Shown one piece after another: positions 1 to 13,100 of a DNA stretch of 64,000 nucleotides. Source of the stretch: Asterias amurensis (taxonomy: Eukaryota > Echinodermata > Asteroidea > Forcipulatida > Asteriidae); the NCBI RefSeq assembly GCF_032118995.1, contig NC_092661.1, forward strand, positions 4,280,501 through 4,344,500, read 5' to 3'. Made by a program: the position numbers and the translations under genes. The notes under the pieces were generated by a model that saw nothing but the letters and a program-made list of their open reading frames with translations, made no database searches and was not told where the DNA came from. The first letter of the stretch is position 1. Each line of letters begins with the position of its first letter.

Positions 1-82
1 GAAAATCTCCTCACCATTTGTTCATTTCATTATTTATCCTGCGCTGTTTGTTGCCGATCAATGCCCTATATACATTCTCTGT

Positions 83-234
83 GGGTGCGTTCGTTTAGCA
101 TCCCTGGGTCGACCGCAGTGTGTGGCGGTTTTTTTTTCCCAGACGAACGTGAGTAACTATCTGCACACGTTCGTCCTGGGAAAAAACCCCGTCACACACC
201 GGGGTCGACCCAGGGAAGCTAATCGAACGCACCC
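83..234. mobile_element. Family C hairpin element, copy 1
   Basis: Inverted arms of about 70 bases (GGGTGCGTTCGTTTAGC... against ...GCTAATCGAACGCACCC) with a short loop. Flanked by TGT on both sides, a possible 3-bp target duplication. Confidence 0.85.
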
Positions 235-376
235 TGTATATAGCCCCAAAATGTGGAGTAAGCTTCCTACACAGATCAGAAACGCCAGCTCGCTCACCTC
301 ATTCAAGACATTCCATAGAGCTCACCTGTTCAACCGTTCAACTGTGCCTCCCCAACGCCTTAGAACAAACTTTTGA
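235..376 (+). mobile_element. LINE ORF2 C-terminal tail, remnant
   Basis: VYSPKMWSKLPTQIRNASSL then TSFKTFHRAHLF: the WxxLP..IR...S...FK....LF pattern that ends many CR1/L2-like reverse transcriptase proteins. Confidence 0.5.
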
Positions 377-626
377 TTTTGGCGCTCTAAAATGACCTTT
401 GATTGATTGATCGATTGATTGACAGCCGTACGACCCAGCAGCGGAGGAGGCAACTGCGCTTCAACAGATACCTCATAATCTATTTCTGAGGTCTCGAAAT
501 CAAATTCAAGTATTTTAGTGGAAAATTACTTGTTTCTCAAAAACTTACGTTACTTCAGATGGGGCCATTTCTTGTCAAGTAAGTTTTTATGCTAACAATT
601 ATTTTTAGTAATTGCCAATACTGCCT

Positions 627-1016
627 TTAAGGCAGTGGACACTATTGGTAATTGTCAAAATTCAGTCTTCTCACTTGGTGTATTTCAACATAATTATGCA
701 TAAAATAACAAACCTGTGAAAATTTGAGCTCAATCGGTCGTTTAATTGCGAGATAATAATGAAAGAAAAAACACACCTGTCTTACGAAGTCGTGTGCTTT
801 CAGATGCTTGATTTCGAGAGCTCGAAATTCTAAATCCGAGGTCTCGAAATCAAATTCGTGGAAAATTACTTCTTTCTCGAAAACTACGTTACTTCAGAGG
901 GAGCCGTTTCTCACAATGTTAATACTATCAACAGCTCCCCATTACTTGTTACCAAGTAAGGTTTTATGCTAATAGTTATTTTGAGTAACTACCAATAGTG
1001 TCCACTGCCTTTAAAC
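627..1016. mobile_element. Family A element
   Basis: Reverse form, TTAAGGCAGTGGACACTATT to GTCCACTGCCTTTAA. A truncated relative (about 430-630) lies directly to the left. Next to NOX exon 9. Confidence 0.88.
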
Positions 1017-1066
1017 CAGGCCACGAGCTAATGAAATTAATTGTAATTTACAAAAATGAAACTTAC

Positions 1067-1180
1067 GGACGTGAGGGTAAATGGATGCCACTGGATATGG
1101 GAGATTGGAGGGCACTTTAGGAAGATGTACTGCCCAGACAACATCTTGAAGCCGTACTTCTTCATCTGCAGCTCAATCAC
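1067..1180 (-). CDS. NOX: NOX exon 9 (start of FAD-binding domain)
   Basis: 38 codons, phase 0 at both ends, acceptor TACAG and donor [26 protein letters not shown] then [12 protein letters not shown] is the FAD-binding signature of the ferric reductase/NOX family. This is the last NOX exon in the window. Confidence 0.94.
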
Positions 1181-4100
1181 CTGTAAATTAAATAAGTAAA
1201 GTCTCAGTGACATTATGGGTCTTTGTGACCTTAATAATATTTACGTCTTTATGAAATTTTGGTCTTTGTGACCTTAATAACATTTTTACGTCTTTGTGAC
1301 ATTTTGGTCTTTGTGACCGTCTTTTTGATCTTGGTGATCCCGTAATCCGAGTAACCGAAAAATGTTGTCGTAGTGACAGGTTTGGAGCGGCGCCGAGAAA
1401 TGCCCGATCACCTATAGCCTTGATCAAGGCGCTACAGCCAGCCGCGATCTGCAAAATCCCAGTCCCCATCACTGAATTCCACCAGTGCACCCCCATACAT
1501 AACACAGTGCATATAATACGTATACAGCGTATGTACACACATACGTACTGTACATGTACATGTACCATCTGTATACGGTACACTTACGGTACATGGGTAC
1601 TTCCTAAGTAGCGCCTTGATGGTTTTGTATCTGCCAAAATTTAGGGCGGAGCTCATTATGCTAATGTTTACTAACAACCCGTTCTCATTGGTTGTTGGTT
1701 GACCTATAAACTCTCGATGTGATGTCAATCACAACGTTCTGCAAGCACTCGCACACATGTGCTCGTCGACGTAATTGTAAACAAACCGTGGTTGTAGTTG
1801 CAATGGCGGCGGGCGAGGGAGAAATCCCTACTAGTAAAACAAAACAGTAAGTCGCTGGAAATCAGTGGTGTATAATTTGCAACACAACTACAGAAACTTT
1901 CAACAAAATATAACAACCGCGTTTAATGCATCAATCATGGGTTTAGAAATAGAAGGAAGAAAATTAGAACATGTGAAATGTGTTTGAGAAAGGTTAAAAA
2001 AGTATCCAGGTGTCATGGGTTTCCGGCAAGATGGCTTTTTGGTAAGAATTCTTAGGTGTTGGGCATATGACAGTACAACACACCCCATCCCCTTGAAGCA
2101 CAAACACAGACCAGATGAGATAAGAAACCCAGCTGTTTATTTTGTCTTAATGTAGACATATATTATTTATTACGTTTCTCGCGGTAAATCAAAGTTGGGG
2201 ATCGAAAATATGTGTTGTCGAAAACATACCAGACGGTAGAAGATGGCGTGTGGCTGAACAACAACTACAAGTAAAGTTCAATTTCATAAACAAACTCTTG
2301 CCATACTACTAGTACTACACTACAACGTTACACTTATAGTACAGCAGCTTTAAATTCAGGGACAAATCTACCAGCTACGTTGTAATTATGATGCTAGTCC
2401 TCGTGTTATAATGAAACGCAAGACAACGGAAGTTGTTCGAAGTTGTTCAACACCATTACCGACCGGGCGAGTCTTGTCCGGCTCACCCGTCCGGCAGCGC
2501 ATTCAGACCCCTTACAATTATAGCTAATATACACACCACGCTCTCGACACTGCTATAAAAAGCACGTATTACAGTACATGTCCATACAGCTAGCGTACAG
2601 CGTACACACACACACACACACACACACGCATCCATGCATGCATGGACGTGGCATGATTGCTCGCAGTAATACGTTATTCTCAATCGCGCCTGTGATTGGC
2701 CAATGTTTAGAATGACACGCCCACATCATGAATACCCTTTTATCGGAATTCCGATAAAGCTTTACAAACCCATCAAGGCTGTTGTTTGAGCCACGTGTGC
2801 GAGGTTGAAAGTAGAAAGACACGACCGTACTCACGACTACGCTATACTGTTCTCGCTGTACAATGTATGGTAATGTACATTTGTGTATGCACTGCATGCG
2901 TGTGCAGCGAACCGGGCCGGGGAACAGTACGTCAACAGCCTTGATCAAGGCTAGATCACCTATAAGGTAGCCCATGGTTTCCTTGATGGGTGTGACAACA
3001 ATGTGTGGTCTTGCGACAGATGGTTATTTTCAATTCAGGAGCAGGATGGAAATTACATTTGAGCTAATCTGAACTTATGCTTTTATGCCCCAAGTTTTGA
3101 TGTGCGGTGTTGTGAAGAAAAATAACCTCTGAAAGAAGGATTATTTGTCAAGGTGGACATTTGTTATTATGGTATTCGTTGAATCCTTTTATTGTTAGGT
3201 TATTGACCTGACAACAATGGTATCCAATATAAAGTTGGGTTGACACGATTTTAATGAAATAAATTTCGGGGTGAAAAATGAAAAAGTTACTTTAAAGAGC
3301 GGGATTTGAACCCGCCACCTCCACATTAATGAGTGGTTTACCAAATGAGCTATTTATATACACTCTAAAAACTCCCGGGTCAGAATTGACTCGGATTCCG
3401 AGTCAAAATCACCGCTTTTAACCAAAATTCTGGTCACAATGACACGGATTCCGGGTCAAACAGACCCAGAAATGGGTCTGGCCTCCTGTGACACAAATCC
3501 GGTCAAATCTGACCCGGAAGTTTTCAGAGTGTAGACCTATTTATTAGAAGTAACTTTCTCCGTCACCTTTGAAGGATGTTTGACGACTTTGACAAGTTGA
3601 ACTTTCTGGCAGCTGCGAGCAAATCGAATAGTTCTCTCGAGAATGTAGAGGGCTATCGGACCAACAACCCACATCCAACTCTGAAAGGTGAACAAACACC
3701 CGATAAATAAACTACATTGCAAGGTGAAGAGAAAAACACAAAATCAGGAGGTTGAGCCCTAAAAAACACACGCACAAGTATTAACAGTTCCAATGGGATT
3801 GTGTTGGATCTGAAAAGAACACACAATACCAACCTCTACCCTCGCAAGTACCCACTTATACCCCTGAGTAAAGAGAAGCAATTATAGTAAATAATATTCC
3901 CCCAAGGACACAAGAGCGTCGGGACCGGGATTCGAACCCACACTCCGATGACTTTCCACTTAGTGTTGAATGGGAGACTTTCGGGACGCTTGGCGGCAGC
4001 AGACTCACCAGGTAAAATCCATTGTTCTCGGTAATGTGCGCACGCTCAAAACTACGTAAACAATGGAAATTTACCTGGTAAGTCTGCTGCCACCTAGCGT

Positions 4101-7100
4101 TTCAAAGTCTCTCATTCGATTCTCTTAACCACTCGGCCATGACACCCAATACAATTAGATTTGGTCAGGTACTTTTTCTACTCACCGCAGCGCTGCCGTC
4201 TACGAATACCGGGTATGGACATGGCTGTGCCTCTGGGGCCCACGTTTCTGGAATGGTCTTGCAGAGGGTGATGTTGTGGTCCGCTAAGTTTGACTGAGAA
4301 CGAATTATGCCCCTGGAAAATAAGAGCAACAGAGGTTTTTTTAATTTTGGTTCGGGGATCGAGTACAAGTAGGCCTATATTCCTTTACATAAAACAAGAA
4401 TGATACAGGGCCCGTGGTCTTCTTTCACAACGAACTCAGGACTATTCCTAGGAGATATTACAAAAACTGAAGGCTAGTCCTGAGTTAACCTAGTCCTAAC
4501 TCGAGATAAGACTAGTGTTATCTCTTTGTGAAATCCACCCCAGATGGGACATTAAAGGAACACGTTGCCTTGGATCGGTCGAGTTGGTCTTTGAAAAGCG
4601 TTTGTAACCGTTTGTTATAAAATGCATATGGTTAGAAAGATGTTTTTAAAGTAGAATACAATGATCCACACAAACCTTCCTTGAAACCTTCCCTTTATTT
4701 CGTTGACTAACACGGTCGGCCATGGGAGTCAAAATTTTGACTCCCATATTAATCGCCGACCGTGTTATGGGAGTCAAAATTTTGACTCCCATAAATGGCC
4801 GACCGTGGTAGTTCGCAAAATAAAAGGAAAACCACGCAATTTCGGGGCAAACTTGTGTGGATCATTGTATTCTACTTTTAAATCATCTTCCTAACCATTC
4901 ATTTTAAAACAAACGGTTACAAACGCTTTTCGGCCGATCCAAGGCAACGTGTCCATATAAGCGTTAGGTTCCGTATGTTCCGTGTTACAGTGTTATGCAA
5001 AGTGTGATATCACAATACAAATCACTGTAATGCTGATAACTTAAAGTGAACCTTTGTTATTGTCTGTGGAATCGAGAACTGATGGTAGCTTAAAGGGACA
5101 TGTTGCCTTGGAATGGGCGATTTAGGTTAAAAGTGATTGAAGGTTAATCCACAAGAGGGCGCCATTTCAGATAGTGGTGCAGTCATTATCAAAAAGGCAA
5201 AGCACATCAATAACACACATACTTGGAGACAAGTCTACCAACATTTGAAGGCTAACATTTGCCCATTCACCATGAATTGCTTCAAAGAACTTCACAAAAA
5301 TATCCTCCAGATTAAATTTCTGCGGTGAACAGCAACTCCAGTGGTGTCTTTCTCGGGTTTTTCCCGAAGTGGTTTTAAAGGAAATGGTCACCTTTGGTAA
5401 CTGTCAAAGACCAGTATTCTCAAATGGTGTTAGCAAAGCACAAAATAACAAACATGTGAAATTTTGGCTCAGTCATCGAAGTTGGAAGAGAATAAAGAAA
5501 ATACACCTTTGTTGCACAACTTGTTGTGCTTTCAGATGCCTCTTAAGAGGTATGAGGCCTGAAGACTATTACTATTTGAATAAGAATTAATTACCTCTTT
5601 TTGAAAAAATACGTTACTTCAGAGGGAGCCGTTTCTCACAATGTTTTATGATATCAGGTCTCCATTGCTTACCAAGTAATTTTTTATGCTAAACATTTGT
5701 TTAGTAGGTATAGTGCCTTTAACGGAGTATTACAGAATTGGTTTTGCTAACAAAACAGTTGCTGGCAGTGTAAGCACTTTATGTAATCCATCATAAACAT
5801 AAACTGCCAAACCTGTGGAGGTTTGAGATCGATTGGCCGTCTGGGTCACGAGAGAATAGTGAAAAACCGATCACAAATTTTGCATTGCATCGATGCCAAA
5901 AACAAAAATGAATAAAACGCTCACTGAGCGATAAACTCCAGACGCGAAATTAGATTATTTATTTCGCATCAAATATGACATTTCAGACAGAAATATTTCA
6001 AGGGATGTTTTCTCTTATCACCATCATTAAACCGTGTAAGTTTTATGTAAATCTGTGATCTTTACGATTTGGGTTTCTTACCAATTCTGTAACGTTCCTT
6101 TAAAGAGTAATGTTTTACAAAGTCATAGTAAGATATCGGAACCGTTCATTGCTTTATATAAAGGTTTCAAAAACAACAGGTATCGGGTTTCAGGAATAGA
6201 AAGTAACTTCATGGAAATGAAGGAAATGGTGTGGTGAGATGTTTGTTATTTATACTCACCCAGTTCCGTGAACAAGGATCATACCGTAGTACACGATGAA
6301 CAAATGGTGGGTGATCCAAAAAGTCTCAAAGTATGATCGCCTGTCAAGAAAACAAACAACAATAATAACATCAAATTAGTGTGAACGAGTACAGTTCATA
6401 TCTAATGATTCGGCACATTTGAAAGAAGTATAATATAACAAACAAAGAACACCAAATGTTTTTAAGCTGCATCTCATTCAATTACAGGAATTATGGTACG
6501 GGAAGTAAAGCTGCAAGTAGTCTGTGTGTACTCAGGTTTCAGAATACTTCCACAAATTACGACAAAGGATTAAATGTTCTACACTTTCACTTTCTATGAA
6601 AATTACAGTAGTCTCCACCATATCACAACCATTAGGTATAACTTGGTAATCGACAAAGATCACTTTAAGCTTGGTGTATCCAAATATTATGAAGAAATAC
6701 TTGCAACAATTTGGGCTCAATTGGTCATCGAAGTTGCAAGAAAATATAATAAGAAAAACCCTTCTTGCATACAATTGTGTTTCCTGATACATGAGAAATG
6801 TTTCATGCCTCAAGCCTCTACCAGCTTGTCTATCATTTTTATTTTTATTTTTTTTTTTTTGGGGGGGGGGGGGGGAGGGGGCTGGAAATAACCTCTTTAT
6901 CTAAAACTACATTACCAAAACGGTATCACTTATAATAATGTTTTAATATCAACAGCTCTCAAGTGCTCTTACCAAGTAGGTTTTTTATCATGGTCATTAC
7001 TACAAAAAGTACACCATGTCTTTAAAGGAACACGTTGCCTTGGATTGGACGAGTTGGTTTATAAAAAGTGTTTGTAACCGTTTGTTATAAAATATATATG

Positions 7101-10100
7101 ATTGAAAATAATTTGTACAAGTAGAATGCAATGATCCACACAAATTTGCCTCGAAATTGCGTGGTTTTCCTTTAACAGTGCGAACTAACACGGTCGGCCA
7201 TTTATGGGAGTCAAAGATTTGACTCCCATAAATGGCCGACCGTGTAAGTCGACGAGGTGAAATGAACACCGTGCAATTTCGAGGCATGTTTGTGTGGCTC
7301 ATTGTATTCTACTTTTACAACATCCTTCTAACCATATGCATTTTACAACAAACGGTTTCAAACGCTTTTCAAAGACCAACTCGTCCGATCCAAGGCAACG
7401 TGTTCCTTTAACACTGTCTTTCCAACATGAGTATGCAAAATATAATTATTTACATTCCCAAGTTTCAAAACCAAAGTAGAATCGAAACAAATACTCCACA
7501 CGTATCCTCCAATCAACTTCACAATTCTTTCATTTTCATTGTGTTATAATAGACTAAATAAACAGACGAACAGACAAATTACAAACAGAGCCATATTATT
7601 CTACTCCACTTTCTACTCCGCTTTCAAAATTGTCAAAAAGTCAATGATGGCATATTCATTTTAGAGATAATACTGGTGTTACAGTTCTTTTATGCATGTC
7701 GCCAGACACACAAGGCCTGAAGGCCACTTCAAGGTGTGGGCTACAATTATTCTTTTCCAGAGGCCGTTGCTACCTACTCCTAGGGCTGAAAGAGGGTTAC
7801 CCCTTTTACAGTCCATACAGGGTGCGTTCGTTTAGCTTCCCTGGGTCTACCCCGGTGTGTGGTGGGTTTGTTTCCAGGACAAACGTGGGTAGTTATCTGC
7901 ACACGTTCGTCCTGGAAAAAAAAAACCGCCACACACCGGGGTCGACCCGGGAAGCTAAACGAACGCACCCAGTGATGTAGGCTTGGGTATCATCAATCCG
8001 AAACCTGGCCGGTAAAGCAGAAGGCACTACCTTCCAAATGTTACGTAGCAAGCCAGGGTCACGACCGTGATTCGAACCCACACTCTGCTGATCAAACACC
8101 AGAGCTTGAATCCGGTGCTCTTAACTGCTCGACCATGACACACAAACTAATTCGGAGACAGAGATGTGTGAGAACAGCATTTATTTCTCTCAAACATGTT
8201 TTTTGTCTTTATGACGCTATTTTGCTTGGTCATTGAGGAAGCATAACTGTTATTTAGTTAGAGATTAACCAAAATTAATATTCTTTATCCCCGATGCAAA
8301 TTTAATAGCTCTTATTGTTAGATATTAATATTGTTATTGCCAAAAGTAGTATATGTATACCCCAGGGAGACCTTCTTAAAGGCAGTGGACACTATTGGTA
8401 ATTACTCAAAATAATTATTACCATAAAACCTTTATTGATAACGAGTAATAGGGAGAGGTTGATAGTATAAAGCATTGTGAGAAACAGCTCCCTCTGAAGT
8501 GATGTAGTTTTCGAGAAAGAAGTAAATTTCCACGAATTTGATTTCGAGACCTCAAGTTTAGAATTTGAGGTCTCGAAATCAAGCATCTGAAAGCACACAA
8601 CTTCAACTTCGATGACCGATTGAGCTCAAACTTTCACAGGTTTGTTATTTTATGCATATGTTGAAATACACCATGTGAGAAGACTAGTCTTTGACAATTA
8701 CCAATAGTGTCCACTGCCTTTAAAAGCTTTCTTTTAAAGATAAGGTGCATTTGATAATCACTCTTAAAGGCACTAGAGCACTATTGGTAATTACTCAAAA
8801 TAATTATTAGCATAAAAACTTGTCCGACAGGGGTGTTTGTTTTTCCATTATTATCTCGCAACTTCGACGACCAATCGAGCTAAAATTTGCACAGGTTTGT
8901 TAGTTATTTAATGCATATGTTGAGATACACCAAGTGAGAAGACTGGTCTTTGACAATTACCAATAGCGTGCAGTGTCTTTAACTTACCGGATAAATTCTG
9001 TTGCTGATGAAAACATTATGATAAAGACCAGTGTAAGGACGACCCCAGACCATCCAGCGATGGGGATGACTCCTTGAAGAATGAGACCGAACCCGAAAGG
9101 AAGTCCCTGAGGGTGGAAGGAACACCATAAGGAAAGTAAAGTCTGATACACATAGAACTCGGGGAAGGGTAAAACCAATCTTTAAGACCATCCAGCATTG
9201 GGAATGACGCCTTGAAGAATCAGACCAAACACAAATGGAAGTCCCTAAGGAAAGTAAAAGTCTGATACACAAAACTTGAAAAAGTGCAGAAGCGTAGTGC
9301 CTCGACATGAATAAAAAACTAATCGTGTATATACACTCTAATTTACTGGGTATCGTATACACTACAACAGAGAGATTTTGTGGCAGCATTTACGCTTCCG
9401 TAGGAAAGGGTAAAACGAAATTTTACATTTTTCTTTATTCTTTACCCCATGCAACATTAACCTCTTTTCATGTTTGATTTGAAAAGGGATGACAAGGAAA
9501 CGAGATAATAGAATGTTAACTTTTAGATTTGGGAGGGGAAAACCCTTGGTTAGGAAAACCGACACAATCAGATAGGGATTATAAACCTTATCAACATTCA
9601 AGGCCCTGGTCTGAGGTGGGATTCGAACCCGGGTCCGCAGATGTGAAGGCATGGAAATGAACCACTAAGCCAACCCGATCCTCGCTGCCAAAACTAGGAT
9701 TCGATCTGCTTCTATAGCAATCGGGGCGATCTCGGCGGTCTAGGTGGTATGACACTACTCTAGATGACCAAAAGTTATGGGTTCGAATCCCACCCGAGTA
9801 ATATGTCTGTGAATCTTGCTCACATATAACTCAGAGACAAGTATATAATAGTATACCACACACTCGGTGTAGTGAAAAAAAACCCTATAAATTAGTATTT
9901 GAAAGGGGTTGCTAAAACCGCGCAATCGTATCACCACTGGGAATGAGGTTGAGATATCTTGGAATGGAAGACTTTGGGACGCTAGGTGGCAGCAGACTTA
10001 CCAGGTATATTTCCATTGTTTACGTAGTTCTGAGCGTGCTCACATGACCGAGAACAATGGATTTTACCGAGTAAGTCTGCTGCCACCAAGCGTCCCAAAA

Positions 10101-13100
10101 GTCTCCCATTGTTTACTAAACTAATTGAAAAACTGAAATTGAATTGCCCAAAACCCACCTTGTTGTCATACTGTATAGGGTTGAGCCACGTCCCTCCGTC
10201 CTTGTCCGACAGGTCCCTCAGGGTACATGATAGGGTCACAGGGCCATCATCGCATCGACCAAACCGGAAGTGATTGTAGAGGTTCCGGAAGTTGAAGAAG
10301 TGAGCGATGACGTGCACTATGTTCAGCAGGAGAATCATGTAAGCAAGTGTCTTGTGAAAGGTTATGTTCTTGTCCAGTTGGCGACGGACGCTGCGTCGGC
10401 AAAGCTGTGGAAATTTTGAGATCAAAACAAAAGATAGTTATTGAACCTTGGTTAAGAAGGTGTGTGCAATGGACGCCGTTTTAATAAGCAACTTTAGCTC
10501 CTGATACAACAAGGGCCCTATTTCATAGCGCTGCTCAGCACGAAAATTTGCTTAGCATGACATGGATAACCAACAAAAATTTCAATTGGATTTTCAGGAT
10601 AAGCAATCAACAGCTGAATACAAGTAACAAGCAATATGCAACATATGGAAATTTGGTTGGTAGTCCTGTTTTTATTAAGAAAGAAATTTCATGCCAAGCA
10701 AATTTTCGTGCTTAGCAGCTCTATGAAACTGGGCCCAGTACAGTTCGGAGAATCATGTAAGCAAGTGTCTTATGGAATGTTATGCTCTTGTCGAGTTGGC
10801 GATAGACGCTGTGACGACAGAAAATTTGTATGTGGAAGTTTTTAAGATAAGACCAAAAGATCATTGAAAACAGCCTAAAAGGTATGTGCACCGGACGCCA
10901 TGTTAGTAAGCATCTCTCCTGGTAGAGCAACATATCAATACAGTAGGAGGTTCATAGCAAGTGTCTCATGGAATGTGATGTTCTTGTCGAAATGGCGACG
11001 GACGCTTCGACGACAGAGCTATGGGCATTTGATATACTACCAAAAGATTATGGAACATGGGTTAAAGGTATTATGTGCATAGGACGACATTTTAGTAAGC
11101 ATCTTTCCTGATAAAACAACATTCTCTATTTTTCCAATTGTCTTACCGTGTTCGTCTCACATGATCCTCTGAAGAATGAGATGAGATTACGGCACACTGG
11201 TAGGAGGATCAGCATGCTGTTTAGATTCAGGCACGCCCCACATGCCTTGGCTATAGACACGCCCAGCTGGAAAGAGGAAACGTAGGGTGTGTTCGATTAG
11301 CTTCCCTGGGTCTACCCCGCGGTGCTCACTCGGGTGAGCCCCTGACTAGAGCTAAACGAACGACCACTCACCGCTCTCGTAGTGACGTCATGTACCTGGG
11401 GCGAGCCCCCAAGTGACCCACTCCACAAGCAGGGCACTTGGGGCTGACCCGGGTGAGCCCCTGGAATGACGTCAAAGCTATTTGAAGGCACCGGGGGAAG
11501 ACCGGGGTCAACCCAGGGGAGCTAAACGAACGCACCATTACGTCATCAACAATGATTGTAGTGTGTTATTATACATGCAACGTTAACCCACAAGTTGGTT
11601 TTTACTAAACGTCAGACGGAACAATAGTCCTTTCAGCAGAACATTATCCCTTCAGAAGCATTGGTGCCCATGACGCGAGAAAAATTGCTTATGATGTGTG
11701 CCCGAACCACAAATATTGACGTCAATATTCACGATTTGTGCATCCAAAGTGCAAAAGTTAACTAAATATTTGCTATTTTGGGAGCAATTTACGCAAACAA
11801 TCACGATTTGTGCCTCATATTGCAAATATTTACGTAAATATTCACGATCCAACTGAGCTACAGTCCTATAAAAATGCGGTCTCCTTATCTGTCAATATTT
11901 TGTTCGGTAGGTGCCAGTCAGAAGCCATACAACCGTTAACTGCCATAATATAGCCAGGGATCACACCCAAGTTTACGATAAAACACGGATCACTTGGAAA
12001 GAGATGCGACTTTTTACTTCAGATTAAAATTTCAATTTGTTATTTGTTGTTCTTACAACTCTTGTGTATAATACATTAAAGGCAGTGGACACTATTGGTG
12101 ATTACTCAAAATAATTATTAGCATAAAACCTTATTGGTAACAGGTAATGGGGAGAGGTAGATAGTATAAAACATTGTGAGAAACGGCTCCCTCTGAAGTG
12201 ACATAGTTTTCGAGAAAGAAGTAATTTTCCACGAATTTGATTTCGAGACCTCATAATTTGGAATTTGAGGTCTCAAAATCAAGCATCTGAAAGCACACAA
12301 CTTCATGTGACAAGGTTTCTTTTCTTTCATTATTATCTCGCAACTTCGACGACCAATTGAGCTAAAATTTTCACAGGTTGGTAATTTTATGCATATGTTG
12401 AGATACACCAAGTGAGAAGACTGGTCTTTGACAATTACCAATAGTGTACACTGTCTTTAAATGAAGAAAACAAAATCGTAACAGAAATGTCTTGGGGTGA
12501 GGAGACAAATTAGGTGTTAACGTACCCCAGTGATGTGTCTGATGTAGAAATACTGAGGTCCAAACTCGTAGGTCCAAAACACCCGCATCCAATACCCCAC
12601 ATTGGCACATAGCCATAGTAACTGCAAAATAAATAATTGAACAATAAATAATTATACAATAATTGAATAATCAAGGTAAAAGTATCAGACACTATTGGTA
12701 ATCACTAAAGTAATTATGAATGGTTTATGAATGGTTTATTTGTTCAAAAATGCCATCGCAGCATACCGCTGAATTGCGGCATAACAATCGATAAAAATAT
12801 TACAATAATTATTAAAAAGCATTACAATAGAAAATACTTAGTGAACATTTGAAGAAAAAACAAACATAAACAAGAGACTGTCCGAAATGTACAAACAGTT
12901 TGACTACATTTATATACATTTAAGACCAGGAAATCTAGCAATATATTAAAAACGGTTTTAGGAGTTCAGGAGCTTGGTGAGGTAGGGCAGGGGGCTATTT
13001 TGGAATCTGTTGGTTTTACAGTTAAACTGACCAAACTTGGCTCTTTGGCGCAGTTGCATTGATGAGTTGTTTACAGACGCAGGGAACCACCTCGAAAATC

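Noticed and set aside
122..235. Coding reading of the first 115 bases ([15 protein letters not shown])
   Set aside because: The same peptide appears on both strands in every family C hairpin, so it is repeat sequence.
9733..9805. Functional tRNA gene
   Set aside because: A and B boxes are present but acceptor and anticodon arms do not form; the same applies to 3296, 9614, 33808, 35883 and 42615.
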